Position numbers and translations under genes: made by a program. The notes beneath the pieces were generated by a model that saw nothing but the letters and a program-made list of their open reading frames with translations, was not told where the DNA came from and searched no databases. A stretch of DNA of 64,000 nt from Rhizobium sp. Leaf453 (lineage in GTDB: Bacteria; Pseudomonadota; Alphaproteobacteria; Rhizobiales; Rhizobiaceae). The DNA lies in the NCBI RefSeq assembly GCF_001425605.1, contig NZ_LMRG01000001.1, positions 687,597 through 751,596 on the forward strand, given 5' to 3'. Of this stretch, positions 1-8,649 are shown one piece after another. Positions within the stretch are counted from its first letter, which is position 1, and each line of letters starts with the position of its first letter.

Positions 1-712
1 ATTGGGTGAATTCCTTCCAACCGATCGTTCCCGAATTGATCATGGCAGCGCCTTCAACACCGCAATTGGCGATCAGGTCCAATGCGGTGACGAAAGGGGT
101 GAAGTCGCCGTGCAATTGCGGATAGGGGGTGCGCTCATAGCGCATGTATTCGACGGAAATGCCCTTTTCCTCGAACAGGCCGTGGTTCAGGTAACGCCGG
201 GCGCCGTGGCCGGTAATGTAGACCGTGCCTTCCAGATGCTCGACGATATCGCAGACCCGCTCGCTGCTCGCGCCGGGAACGGGCAGGTTCTCGGAAGAGA
301 GGAACCTCGGGCTGAGACCGAAATAGGCTGCGAGTTCCAGCATGGAGAGGCGCGAGATATCGGCGACCGTATGGGCATCCTGCGCGAAGACGCGGTCGAC
401 AACGCCGAGCATCTCGTCACGGAACGCTGCCTTGCGATAGGCCTGCCGCAGGATTTCGCGATGCCGGCTGCGCCAGTCGGTGCGGTCGTCGAGCATCACT
501 TCGTCAATCCTCTGGCCGAAATGATAGTCGCGCAGCGGTAGTGTCATCCAGCTCACACCGTTGACACCCTTCACCTGGACGCGGTTGCTGAAACTTCCCT
601 TGGAATATTGCACGTCATCATAATGCACGAAGACATCCGCCAGCCGAATCTGCTCCAGCAGACCCACCCAGGGGAAATACATCGACTGTGAGATAACGAT
701 ATTCCGGCTCAT
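1..712 (-). CDS. WbqC-like family protein (3' end beyond window)
   Basis: The frame starts at an ATG at 712 and is still open at base 1, giving about 237 residues. The N-terminus reads SQSMYFPWVGLLEQI, with YDDVQYSKGSF at residues 31-41 and SWMTLPL at 54-60, the pattern of the WbqC-like family. That family is about 230-240 aa long, so very little is missing. WbqC proteins are found in O-antigen and capsule loci, but their reaction is not settled. The gene follows the methyltransferase at 823-1986 in the same direction after 110 bp, so it is probably the last or next-to-last gene of this polysaccharide run. Family assignment is good; the molecular role is unknown. Confidence 0.85.
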   Translation of the reverse strand, partial: MSRNIVISQSMYFPWVGLLEQIRLADVFVHYDDVQYSKGSFSNRVQVKGVNGVSWMTLPLRDYHFGQRIDEVMLDDRTDWRSRHREILRQAYRKAAFRDEMLGVVDRVFAQDAHTVADISRLSMLELAAYFGLSPRFLSSENLPVPGASSERVCDIVEHLEGTVYITGHGARRYLNHGLFEEKGISVEYMRYERTPYPQLHGDFTPFVTALDLIANCGVEGAAMINSGTIGWKEFTQ

Positions 713-822
713 GATCCGTTCAAGCAGTCCCGACCTTCCGCCCGTGACGACGGCTGTCCGGGCAATGTGACCGGGTCAAACTATCGCCAAAGCCTTTCGC
801 GAGGCTGGCTGTAACGCCTGCC

Positions 823-1986
823 TCAGCCGTCGATCCAGACGAGTTCAAGCCCCGGACGATGCAGTGCCGCCTGGCCGGCAATGGCCGCGCGCGCTTTCAA
901 CGGATTAAGCCCGACGAAAACGACATCGACGTCGTCTTCCAGCTTCGCCGGTGACAGGACTGGACGGTTGAAATGAACCGATCCCTGAAGTTTCGGATTC
1001 TGATCGAGGAAGACGCGGAAATCGACATCGGCCTCGATGCGGCTGCAAATCCAGCTGCCGTAAAAGCCGGAACCGTAGATCGCCCCACGCTTGCCCGAAA
1101 ACTGCTTGGCCGCACCGTCGAGCCGAACGGTTGCATCCCTCCAGAAGGCGCAGATTTCCTTGGCCTTGTAGGCGGCATCGGCAACTTCCTGCCGGTCGAC
1201 CGCTTCCGCTGCGGTCTCTTCCAGCCGGCCCGCGACGATGAAGAAGGCGCCTGGGAAGGCGGCGCTATCGACGGTTTCGAGCTTGAGGCCGGAAAGCGCC
1301 AGCGCGCTTTTCAAGGAGGCGATACTGAAATGATTGAGATGATCAGCCACCGTCATGTCGCCGGGATTGGCTGCGACATCGGGCATGGAGAGAAGAAGCT
1401 TTCCGCCCGGCGCCAGCAGTGCGCGCAGCGTTTTCAGGAACGCGACAGGTTCGGCCACATGCTCGATGACGAAATGGCTGATGATTGCCTGGAAGCGTCC
1501 GGTCCAGCTATCCGGAACGGTATAGCTCGCCTGATCCTCCGGCTTCACCCATCCGTTCCATGCCGCCACATAGTCGCGGCTGACGTCGAAGACATGCGGG
1601 TGAAGATCAGCACGCGCGCGGCACATCTTGCGCAGCGTGTCGGCTTTTCCCGCGCCGTAATCGAGGATCGAGGCACCCTGCGGCAAATCCATCAGCTTCA
1701 ACCCGATCGCGGCCTGATGGTCCGTGCGGTAGATCGGCGTGCCATCCGCGGCAACGGCGAAGATCTGGTCGTGATCGTCCGATTCCAGCGAGATACGGTA
1801 GGTCGTATCGTAGAACGTGTCGATATCCGGCAGGTCGGCGCATTGCGCGTGACCGCATTCGTCACAGACATAGGCGAGCGTCGGAATATCGATGAAGGCC
1901 ATCATCGAGGTCAGCGCCGGGGCGGAAGCCTCGTAGGAAGCCTTGGCGATCGGCGTCGCGCAAACCCGGCATGTGGTCGTCGTCAT
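823..1986 (-). CDS. Class I SAM-dependent methyltransferase, C-methyltransferase-like layout
   Basis: A 387-residue protein starting at MTTTTCRVC. The start is fixed by an ATGA overlap with the stop of the PhyH gene; a longer frame reaching 2061 would run into that gene. Two CxxC pairs (C6/C9 and C41/C44) suggest an N-terminal zinc-binding knuckle. The SAM-binding loop ILDYGAGKADTL lies at about residues 108-118, and HFVIEHV follows. The C-terminal third (GAIYGSGFYGSW, then FLDQNP and VVFVGLNP) resembles the extra C-terminal domain of sugar C-methyltransferases. It lacks the YHEHY active-site block seen in the neighbour at 4741-5970, so it may methylate another atom or be a diverged relative. 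The cluster implies a nucleotide-sugar or glycan substrate. Confidence 0.8.
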   Translation of the reverse strand: MTTTTCRVCATPIAKASYEASAPALTSMMAFIDIPTLAYVCDECGHAQCADLPDIDTFYDTTYRISLESDDHDQIFAVAADGTPIYRTDHQAAIGLKLMDLPQGASILDYGAGKADTLRKMCRARADLHPHVFDVSRDYVAAWNGWVKPEDQASYTVPDSWTGRFQAIISHFVIEHVAEPVAFLKTLRALLAPGGKLLLSMPDVAANPGDMTVADHLNHFSIASLKSALALSGLKLETVDSAAFPGAFFIVAGRLEETAAEAVDRQEVADAAYKAKEICAFWRDATVRLDGAAKQFSGKRGAIYGSGFYGSWICSRIEADVDFRVFLDQNPKLQGSVHFNRPVLSPAKLEDDVDVVFVGLNPLKARAAIAGQAALHRPGLELVWIDG

Positions 1987-2843
1987 ATAGACGTCTCCCC
2001 GTCGGTCACCAGTTCCGGCAGAACCTTGGAAAAATCGACGCCGGCAGCGAACGAGCCGCACCAGCCGATGCGGACTCCGAGCGGATCGGCGAAGTTGAAA
2101 TAGCGGAACTGGATGCTCCAGCGCGGCATCTTCGAGACATTGTGTCCGCCCTGATGCATGGTCAGGAAGTCCATGAGGATCAAGTCACCCGGATTGGTCA
2201 ATGGCGCGACGACCTCGTATTTCGCCAGGCGCTCCTCGCAGCCGTCCATGAACAGCGCATAGGCGCCTTTCTTGCCGAGGCCCGCGTCATCGCGATAGAC
2301 CGGAATCAGGCCTTCGGCATGCGAGCCCGCGGCGATCTGAACGGGGCCCATGTCTGGCGTCACCGGCAGCAGTGGCGTCCAGAAGACGACGCCGTCGAGG
2401 CTGCGCAGCTGACCCGGGAATTCCTGATGCCACTGGGCGCGGAACTTCTCCTCGCCAGGATTGTCGATACGGATGCCATATCCGCCGGCGGCTATGCCCG
2501 GAATGGACTCCGGATGCAGATGCTGGAAAACCGTCTGGTTGACGGCCTTGGTGACGAGCAGCATGAAGGCCGGGATCTGCTTGACTGCATCATAGACCTC
2601 GCCGCCCCAGGCACGGTTCTTGGCGATCAGCGCCGGATAGGCCAGCGTCATCGCGTTCCAGGCTGTATCCGTCGGCGCATCCACGTCATATTTGGCGCAG
2701 AGCAGCTCGAGGATGACCCGAATACCTTCCTGAATCGGCGCCACGTCGCGTTGCGCGTCGTAGAATTGCGGCAGTATCGCATAACCCTTGGCCGCGAAGT
2801 CGTCCCTTACCGAAGCGGGGATGATCACCTCATTCTGAATCAT
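1983..2843 (-). CDS. PhyH (phytanoyl-CoA dioxygenase) family oxygenase
   Basis: A 286-residue non-haem iron, 2-oxoglutarate-dependent oxygenase of the PhyH type. The iron-binding facial triad is visible as H139-x-E141 (in QWHQEFPGQ) and a distal His, H230 or H234, in TMHQGGHN. R241 is well placed to bind 2-oxoglutarate. The start at 2843 (MIQNEVII) has AAAGGATG upstream; a longer frame to 2933 has no such site and is probably not used. Its stop overlaps the following methyltransferase start by 4 bp, so the two are translationally coupled. PhyH enzymes in polysaccharide and antibiotic clusters hydroxylate or oxidise small molecules, sugars included; the substrate here is inferred only from context. 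Confidence 0.85.
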   Translation of the reverse strand: MIQNEVIIPASVRDDFAAKGYAILPQFYDAQRDVAPIQEGIRVILELLCAKYDVDAPTDTAWNAMTLAYPALIAKNRAWGGEVYDAVKQIPAFMLLVTKAVNQTVFQHLHPESIPGIAAGGYGIRIDNPGEEKFRAQWHQEFPGQLRSLDGVVFWTPLLPVTPDMGPVQIAAGSHAEGLIPVYRDDAGLGKKGAYALFMDGCEERLAKYEVVAPLTNPGDLILMDFLTMHQGGHNVSKMPRWSIQFRYFNFADPLGVRIGWCGSFAAGVDFSKVLPELVTDGETSI

Positions 2844-2959
2844 GCTGTTCACATCCTTTCGATGTCGCAATTCCGACGCGCGGTGCGGGGAAAGTGCCGG
2901 CGAGGCACGCAGCTCTTTCGAGCAGTCCGCCATGCGAGCCTCGCCGGGTCCTCGTCTGC

Positions 2960-4177
2960 CTACGCAGCCTTGAAATGCTCGTTGAATTTCAGTTCAAGAT
3001 CCTTCACCGGCGCAATCATCTGATCGACCAGGTGATAGAGTTCCGCCGGCGTCTGGACGCCCGCGATCTCTTCGTCGATCAAGAGGAAGTCGTTGGCGAC
3101 GCCGGTGAAAAACTTGGCACCGGCCGGCTCGACATAATCGACCGGCTTGAAGTTCTTCAGATATTTGCCCCCATGCCAGCGAGTAAAGGCGGCACGATAT
3201 CCCGCGATCATGCCCTCATAGGCCTCGACATTGCCCATTATGCCGCAATTGATACCGCAGGCTTCCGCGAAATTCGCTTCCCAGCCCTTGATGGGGCTGT
3301 AGCCATAGGTCGTGAGGAACCAATGCTGAGTCTGCGCAATGCAGGCGGCAAGACCGAGGATCGACGGGAAGGGAAAATTCTTCATGTGCGGATCTTCGTC
3401 AATGTTGCGGCCGGTCTCAACCATGAAGGCCGCATGCATCTCGTTGATCTTTTCAGTAATTTTGAGCTTGGCAGAGTTGCTGTCCGCGCATGAGCCAAGA
3501 ACGGAGAAAGGGCGCTCCGAGTAGAACATGTGCTCTGCCGTAACGAGTACCTTGCAGGCATTCTCGAAATCGACGACCGGATATTCGCAATACTTGCCGC
3601 CGAACTTCGCCTTGATCTTGTCCATCACCCGCTTGGAAACCGCGCTGTGATAGAAGCAAAAGCTCATGTTCGGTGTCGCCTTGCCGCCTCTCCAGGAAAA
3701 GAATTCCTGATAGGCAACCGCGCGCGACACGCGGTGCACACCGGTCTTCAGAGGCACGGAAACATTGCAATGGTTCGGACGGTTGCCCGGCCAGTTATAG
3801 GTCAGGCGGCTCCAGACCAACACATCGACGGTCTTGTGCTCCTGCTGCGAACGGATGAGCAAGTCGATCACATCGACATCGACATAATCGTCATCACCGA
3901 TCATGCAGATGAACTCGCCGGTCGCGGCCTCAACGCAGCGATCCCAGTTTTCCACCATCGGCAGGATGCGACCGGTGGACGGCAAATATTTCACGCGCGG
4001 ATCGGCGATCACATCTTCCATGAAGCTGTTCATGATCGAGGCGTCATCGGAATTGTCGGCGAACACGAACTCCACGTCTGTACGCAGGTTCATCAGCTGG
4101 CTTCTGATCGTTTCCTGGAAATAGCGCTGGCGGTTCCGTGAGGGCACACAAATCGTCAGTTTCGGCTGGGCGAACAT
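2960..4177 (-). CDS. Family 2 glycosyltransferase
   Basis: A 405-residue GT-A fold glycosyltransferase. The N-terminus KLTICVPSRNRQRYFQETI is the classic nucleotide-sugar binding start of family 2. EFVFADNSDD follows, and the metal-binding DxD block is EFICMIGDDDYVD. The start at 4177 (MFAQPKL) is preceded by GGAGA at good spacing; the longer frame to 4252 lacks support. There are no membrane spans, so it acts in the cytoplasm, presumably adding one sugar to a lipid-linked or soluble acceptor. It opens the second minus-strand run (GT2, PhyH, methyltransferase, WbqC) and is transcribed divergently from the chorismate mutase gene, so a promoter should lie in 4178-4351. Sugar and acceptor cannot be read from sequence. 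Confidence 0.88.
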   Translation of the reverse strand: MFAQPKLTICVPSRNRQRYFQETIRSQLMNLRTDVEFVFADNSDDASIMNSFMEDVIADPRVKYLPSTGRILPMVENWDRCVEAATGEFICMIGDDDYVDVDVIDLLIRSQQEHKTVDVLVWSRLTYNWPGNRPNHCNVSVPLKTGVHRVSRAVAYQEFFSWRGGKATPNMSFCFYHSAVSKRVMDKIKAKFGGKYCEYPVVDFENACKVLVTAEHMFYSERPFSVLGSCADSNSAKLKITEKINEMHAAFMVETGRNIDEDPHMKNFPFPSILGLAACIAQTQHWFLTTYGYSPIKGWEANFAEACGINCGIMGNVEAYEGMIAGYRAAFTRWHGGKYLKNFKPVDYVEPAGAKFFTGVANDFLLIDEEIAGVQTPAELYHLVDQMIAPVKDLELKFNEHFKAA

Positions 4178-4351
4178 GAAATTTCTCCGTTTGCCGAACA
4201 CTAGACACGAGGGCTTTCGCGAAGCTTGCCCGCGACCCATCGTCCACGGCACCGGTTTTCAGCTTTTCAGGAGAGGGCTTGCTTGCTAAGCAGCGACACG
4301 AGCGGTCTTGCGATGCAGCATGGATCGCATTGAATGACTTCGGAGACCCGC

Positions 4352-4657
4352 ATGCAGAAAAGCCCGGCAGACTGCACATCGATGGCAGACATCCGCGCTG
4401 AGATCGACCGGATCGACCAAGCCTTGATCGCCCTGTTCAAGGAGCGCTGGGGCTATATCGGGCGCGCGGCGGAGATCAAGAAAGATGCCGGGCTAAAGGC
4501 CGACATCCCGACCCGGGTCGATCAGGTGCGACGCAATGCACGCAAGAATGCCGAGAAGGCCGGACTGAATCCCGACTTCTACGAGGATATCTGGGCGCGC
4601 CTCGTCCAGCACTCGATCGAGCACGAACTCGAAGTCCTCGGCGACAGCGGTCGATAG
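4352..4657 (+). CDS. Chorismate mutase, AroQ/PchB-like
   Basis: A 101-residue all-helical protein. IRAEIDRIDQALIALFKERW is the first long helix of AroQ-class chorismate mutases, with the active-site Arg in its first turns. A Lys-rich segment (AAEIKKDAG) and the closing helix IWARLVQHSIEHEL follow. The enzyme rearranges chorismate to prephenate on the way to phenylalanine and tyrosine; PchB relatives instead act on isochorismate. I chose the ATG at 4352 because GGAG lies 6 nt upstream. ATGs at 4334 and 4382 are in frame but lack a ribosome site. It is the only plus-strand gene in the polysaccharide locus, which suggests an independent gene caught between two operons. Confidence 0.85.
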   Translation: MQKSPADCTSMADIRAEIDRIDQALIALFKERWGYIGRAAEIKKDAGLKADIPTRVDQVRRNARKNAEKAGLNPDFYEDIWARLVQHSIEHELEVLGDSGR

Positions 4658-4740
4658 TCGGCGTCAGCCGATCTTGACGCTCGCTGCGTCCGATTTCTTG
4701 ACCGGCTTTTCGAGCGCGGCTTCCGGCAGGGTAACCTCGG

Positions 4741-5970
4741 CTACGGATGCACCGTCAGCATCGGCACCGCCGTTACGAACTTGCCACCCCAATCGCTGAT
4801 ATACGAAAGCTGCTGTTTGATTTCGGCCTGAAGGTTCCATGGCAGTATGACCACCCTTTCCGGTTTTTCGGCTTTGAGAATGTCCTCGGTGACAACCGGG
4901 ATACGGCTGCCGGGAAGCAGAAGCCCCTGCTTGGCCGGGTTCTTGTCGACGACGAATGGCAGGAGATCCGGCTTGACGCCGGCGAAGTTCAGCAGCGTGT
5001 TGCCCTTGGCGGCCGCGCCGTAGGCGGCGACCTTCAGGCCCGCCCGACGGCTCTCGATCAGGAAGCTCAGGAAGCCGTCCCGCACGGTCTGCGCCGCATC
5101 CTGAAAATTCGTGTAGAAGGCATCTTCGAGCATGCCGGCAGCCTGTTCGGCGGCAAGTGTCTCGGCCACGGCTGGGGTGACGGCATGCGTCCCCGTATCG
5201 CTGCGCTGCGCGAACACCCGCAGGCTGCCGCCATGCCAGGGCGTGGTCTCGACGTCAAAGACAGACAGCCCGTTGGCCTCGAACACGCGCTTCACCGCCG
5301 TCAGCGACAGATACGAATAGTGTTCGTGATAGGCCGTATCGAACTGTGCCTCTCGCACCATGTTGAGCAGATGCGGAAACTCGAAGGCCGCGACACCGTT
5401 GGCCTTCAGCAGACGGGCGAAGCCGGCAACGAAATCGTTGATATCCGGCACATGGGCAAGCACGTTGTTGGCGGCCATCAGGTCAGCCGAACGCCCCTCC
5501 GCCGCCAGCTTTTCGCCCAGTTCCGCGCCGAAGAACTCCTCGATGATCTCGATGCCCTTTTCACGCGCCGCAGCCGCCGTGCTCGCCGTCGGCTCGATGC
5601 CCAGGCAGCCGATGCCGCGCGCCTTGGCATATTGCAGGAGATAGCCATCGTTGGCAGCGATCTCCACGATCATGGAAGATGATGTCAGGCCGAACCGGGT
5701 CTGCATGTCAGCGACATATCGTTCGGCATGTTTCAGCCAGGAGGTCGAGAACGAGCTGAAATAGGCATAGCTCGACGAGAAGAAGGTCTCGCGATCGGCG
5801 AAATCTTCGGTCTGCACCAGCCGGCATTCCGCGCAGGTACGGATGACCAGCGGATACCAGAGTTCCGGCATATGCCGTTCATCGGTCCGGACATAGGAAT
5901 TGGACGGCGGCGCGGTTCCGAGATCAAGGAACGGCACCATATGCGTCGATCCGCAGTGGCGGCATTTCAT
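4741..5970 (-). CDS. Nucleotide-sugar C-methyltransferase (TylC3/NovU type)
   Basis: A 409-residue three-domain sugar C-methyltransferase. The N-terminal zinc knuckle uses C3/C6 and C46/C49. The SAM domain carries VEIAANDGYLLQ at about residues 102-113. The catalytic block AYHEHYSY (213-220) supplies the His, Glu and Tyr that deprotonate carbon 3 of a 4-keto sugar in this family. The C-terminal domain has AAYGAAAKGNTLLN and VVDKNPAKQG. It adds a carbon-bound methyl to an NDP-4-keto-6-deoxy sugar, so it should act after RfbG and the epimerase immediately upstream. Its start overlaps the epimerase stop by 4 bp. The last few codons overlap a different open frame that continues beyond the stop (see findings). 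Confidence 0.92.
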   Translation of the reverse strand: MKCRHCGSTHMVPFLDLGTAPPSNSYVRTDERHMPELWYPLVIRTCAECRLVQTEDFADRETFFSSSYAYFSSFSTSWLKHAERYVADMQTRFGLTSSSMIVEIAANDGYLLQYAKARGIGCLGIEPTASTAAAAREKGIEIIEEFFGAELGEKLAAEGRSADLMAANNVLAHVPDINDFVAGFARLLKANGVAAFEFPHLLNMVREAQFDTAYHEHYSYLSLTAVKRVFEANGLSVFDVETTPWHGGSLRVFAQRSDTGTHAVTPAVAETLAAEQAAGMLEDAFYTNFQDAAQTVRDGFLSFLIESRRAGLKVAAYGAAAKGNTLLNFAGVKPDLLPFVVDKNPAKQGLLLPGSRIPVVTEDILKAEKPERVVILPWNLQAEIKQQLSYISDWGGKFVTAVPMLTVHP

Positions 5971-6530
5971 GCGGCAACTCCACGATAATCCTGTGCCAGC
6001 AGCGGATGGCCCGCATCGCGCGGCGACAGGTTGATCACCGGCAGAGGCCAGTCGATAGCAAGCGAGGGATCCTGCGGGTTAAGACCGCCTTCTACTTCCT
6101 CGGCATAAGCCTGCGAATGCGCGTAGATCATCCGGACATCATCGGTCAGCGCCTGGAAGCCGTGGGCGAAACCCTTCGGGATCAGCAGGGACTTGCCATT
6201 GTCCTCCGAAAGCTCGATTGCGAAATGCTGGAGGAAGGTCGGAGATTCCTTGCGGATATCGACGGCGACATCGAGGATACGGCCGCGCGTGCAGGTGACA
6301 AGCTTGATCTCGGCATGCGGCGGACGCTGGAAATGCATGCCGCGTACGGTCCCCCGCTGCCGCGTTCCCGTCTCGTTCAATTGGGCGATACTTCCCTGCC
6401 AGCCGAAGGCTGCCAGATCCTCGGCACAGAAAAGCCGGGACAGGAAGCCCCGGTCGTCCGACATGGTCTTGCGCTCGATCACGAACAGCCCGCGAAGCGG
6501 CGTTTCGTGCGCCGTGAAGCGCCCGCTCAT
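5967..6530 (-). CDS. dTDP/CDP-4-keto-6-deoxy-sugar 3,5-epimerase family (RmlC-like cupin)
   Basis: A 187-residue cupin of the RmlC family. H66 in RGMHFQRPPHAE matches the catalytic His, KLVTCTRGRILDVAVD forms the cupin core, IPKGFAHGFQ (118-126) is conserved, and Y142 in SQAYAEEVEGG matches the active-site tyrosine. The family epimerises carbon 3 and/or 5 of nucleotide 4-keto-6-deoxy sugars. It lies between a CDP-glucose dehydratase and a C-methyltransferase, so the likely substrate is CDP-4-keto-6-deoxyglucose rather than the dTDP sugar. Stop and start codons overlap by 4 bp with both neighbours, so all four genes from rfbF onward form one operon. The exact specificity is inferred. Confidence 0.9.
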   Translation of the reverse strand: MSGRFTAHETPLRGLFVIERKTMSDDRGFLSRLFCAEDLAAFGWQGSIAQLNETGTRQRGTVRGMHFQRPPHAEIKLVTCTRGRILDVAVDIRKESPTFLQHFAIELSEDNGKSLLIPKGFAHGFQALTDDVRMIYAHSQAYAEEVEGGLNPQDPSLAIDWPLPVINLSPRDAGHPLLAQDYRGVAA

Positions 6531-7612
6531 CCAGCCGCCCTCAAGGGCTCGGCCGCAATCGACAGGCCGGCAAAGTCACGGATATCGGCAAGGCAGAGTT
6601 CCAGCGCCGCCTGCCCGTCGCATTGGGCGCGATACCATTCCATCGTCCGCTTGACCGTCTCCGACAGCCGCCAGCGTGGACGATAGCCGAGCTCGGCCTT
6701 CGCCTTGTTGCTGTCGAGGACCAGATAGCCTGCCTCGTGCGGACCGTCGGTTCCGTCGCCCAGCAGCATCGCGCCACCGCCGAAATGACGCTCGGCCATC
6801 TTCAGCACCGCGCCAACCGAGGCCGCTTCGCCGTGATCGGGTCCGAAATTGTAGCTCTCGATGCCCTCCGGCATCTGCCAGAGACGCTCGGCCAGAACCA
6901 TGTAACCGCCGAGCGGCTCCAGCACGTGCTGCCAGGGGCGCACGGCGCGCGGACGGCGCACCTGCAGCGTCTCGCCGCTCTGCCAGGCCCGCACGGCATC
7001 CGGAATCAGCCGGTCTTCCGCCCAGTCGCCGCCACCGATGACATTGCCGGCACGCGCCGTGGCAAGGCCGATCTGGCGCGCCGCGAAGAAGGAGGAACGA
7101 TAGCTTGCCGCGACGATTTCCGCTGCCGCCTTGCTGGCACTGTAGGGATCGTGGCCGCCGAGCGGATCGGTCTCCATGAAGGCGAGACCGGTTTCGGCAT
7201 TGTGATAGACCTTGTCCGTCGTCACCACGACGATCGAACGCACGTCCTCCGACATACGCAGCGCATCGAGCAGGTTGGCCGTGCCGAGGACGTTGATGTC
7301 GTAGGTTTCCGCCGGGCTGCGGTAACCAGCGCGCACCAGCGCCTGTGCGGCCAGGTGGAAAACCACCTGCGGCTTGGTGCGCAGTACATGATTGTTGACG
7401 GCATCGCGGTCACGGATATCGATGATACCCGGTCCGGACGTATCGCCGCCCAGCAGCATGAAAAGCGACGGATCGGTCTGCGGCGCCAGCGAAAGGCCCG
7501 AAACATCGGCGCCGAGTTCGCGCAGCCAGAGCGTCAACCAGCTGCCTTTGAAGCCGGTATGTCCGGTGACCAGAACTCGTTTTCCGCGCCAGAATTCGTT
7601 TGTCATAGGCAT
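6527..7612 (-). CDS. rfbG: CDP-glucose 4,6-dehydratase
   Basis: A 361-residue extended short-chain dehydrogenase. The NAD loop is VTGHTGFKGSW (G17, G20, G23), the active site TTDKVYHN is near residue 131, and the catalytic Y157-x3-K161 pair lies in DPYSASKAAAE. FKGSW and the length fit RfbG, which turns CDP-glucose into CDP-4-keto-6-deoxyglucose. I start it at 7612, where ATG overlaps the rfbF stop by one base (TGATG). A longer frame to 7648 would overlap rfbF and is unlikely. It is the second gene of the operon and makes the keto sugar used by the epimerase and C-methyltransferase downstream. Confidence 0.95.
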   Translation of the reverse strand: MPMTNEFWRGKRVLVTGHTGFKGSWLTLWLRELGADVSGLSLAPQTDPSLFMLLGGDTSGPGIIDIRDRDAVNNHVLRTKPQVVFHLAAQALVRAGYRSPAETYDINVLGTANLLDALRMSEDVRSIVVVTTDKVYHNAETGLAFMETDPLGGHDPYSASKAAAEIVAASYRSSFFAARQIGLATARAGNVIGGGDWAEDRLIPDAVRAWQSGETLQVRRPRAVRPWQHVLEPLGGYMVLAERLWQMPEGIESYNFGPDHGEAASVGAVLKMAERHFGGGAMLLGDGTDGPHEAGYLVLDSNKAKAELGYRPRWRLSETVKRTMEWYRAQCDGQAALELCLADIRDFAGLSIAAEPLRAAG

Positions 7613-8382
7613 CACCAGCTTTTCCACGGCGGAGCGCCGCTTTGCCAAAGGGTTTCGAGATGGTTCTTGTCGCGCAGCGTATCCATCGGTTGCCAGAAGC
7701 CCTCGTGGAGATAGGCCTGCAGTTCGCCGTCCTTGGCGAGCCCCATCAGCGGCTCGCCTTCCCAGCTCGAATGATCCGCCTCGATCCGATCGATCACGCG
7801 GGGAGACAGCACGAAGAAGCCGCCATTGATGAAGCCGCCTTCGCCTTCCGGCTTTTCGATAAAGCCTTGCACCTCGTTGCCGTCCAACTGTAGCGCGCCG
7901 TATCGTGCCGGCGGCCGAACGGCGGTCACCGTCGCCTGCTTGCCATGGCTCCTGTGGAAGGCGATCGTCGCACCGATATCGACATTGCTGACGCCGTCGC
8001 CATAGGTGAAGCAGAATGCTTCCTCGTTCTTCAGGTACGAGGACACGCGCTTGAGACGGCCGCCGGTCATCGAGTTTTCGCCGGTATCGATCAGCGTCAC
8101 CCGCCAGTTCTCGGCGCTCTGCCGATGGAACTCGATCGAGTTTTCTGCCAGATCGAAGGTAATGTCCGACATGTGCAGGCCGTAATTGGCGAAATATTCC
8201 TTGATCATGTAGCCCTTGAAGCCACAGCAGATGATGAAGTCGCGCACGCCGTGGGCGTAATAGAGCTTCATGATGTGCCAGAGGATCGGGCGACCGCCGA
8301 TCTCGATCATCGGCTTGGGGCGAAGATGGGTTTCTTCCGCGATGCGCGAACCGAGGCCGCCGGCGAGAATGACCGCTTTCAT
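7612..8382 (-). CDS. rfbF: Glucose-1-phosphate cytidylyltransferase
   Basis: A 256-residue nucleotidyltransferase. The N-terminus [18 protein letters not shown] holds the signature G-rich loop, followed by [11 protein letters not shown] and [18 protein letters not shown] is the metal/product site, and [16 protein letters not shown] and QPMDTLRDK are typical of RfbF. It makes CDP-glucose from CTP and glucose-1-phosphate, the first committed step for CDP-6-deoxy sugars. It is the first gene of the overlapping block rfbF-rfbG-epimerase-C-methyltransferase. The upstream 8383-8649 stretch should hold its promoter. The CDP-sugar route is therefore complete within the window. Confidence 0.96.
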   Translation of the reverse strand: MKAVILAGGLGSRIAEETHLRPKPMIEIGGRPILWHIMKLYYAHGVRDFIICCGFKGYMIKEYFANYGLHMSDITFDLAENSIEFHRQSAENWRVTLIDTGENSMTGGRLKRVSSYLKNEEAFCFTYGDGVSNVDIGATIAFHRSHGKQATVTAVRPPARYGALQLDGNEVQGFIEKPEGEGGFINGGFFVLSPRVIDRIEADHSSWEGEPLMGLAKDGELQAYLHEGFWQPMDTLRDKNHLETLWQSGAPPWKSW

Positions 8383-8394
8383 GTCATCCTCCGG

Positions 8395-8556
8395 CTAGAT
8401 GCGACGGTGATCGCCGGCAAGGGCGGCGGTCACATGGCGGAGGGAAATGGGATGGATACCGGTCCGTCGCGGATTGGGGCCGGGCTTGCGCGCCGTCGTC
8501 AGCCGCACGGCCAGCGGCCTTGCGGTCATACGGTTCTTGAGGCGCGGAAAATCCAT
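8395..8556 (-). CDS. Possible small basic protein, 53 aa
   Basis: A short ATG-to-TAG frame of 53 residues (MDFPRLKNRMTARP...), rich in Arg and Pro. It ends at 8395, 13 bp before the rfbF start, with the rfbF ribosome site just after its stop. A weak GGAG lies 4 nt before the ATG. I recognise no family. It could be a leader peptide or small protein co-transcribed with rfbF, or only an open frame by chance in GC-rich DNA. Confidence 0.2.
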   Translation of the reverse strand: MDFPRLKNRMTARPLAVRLTTARKPGPNPRRTGIHPISLRHVTAALAGDHRRI

Positions 8557-8568
8557 GATGCTCCAGGT

Positions 8569-8590
8569 CCAGTCAGTCTATCCTGACTGG
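8569..8590. repeat. Inverted repeat CCAGTCAG / CTGACTGG
   Basis: Two perfect 8-bp arms separated by 6 bp lie between galE and rfbF, after the end of galE in its direction of transcription. There is no T-run, so it is not a canonical terminator. The same arm sequence recurs at 46189-46218 after the fadB-like gene, which suggests a small dispersed hairpin. Confidence 0.5.
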
Positions 8591-8649
8591 CACCCTAGAG
8601 CTTGAAGCTGTCGTCAAACTGGTGCGACGGCAAGCTCCGCGCTTTCAGA

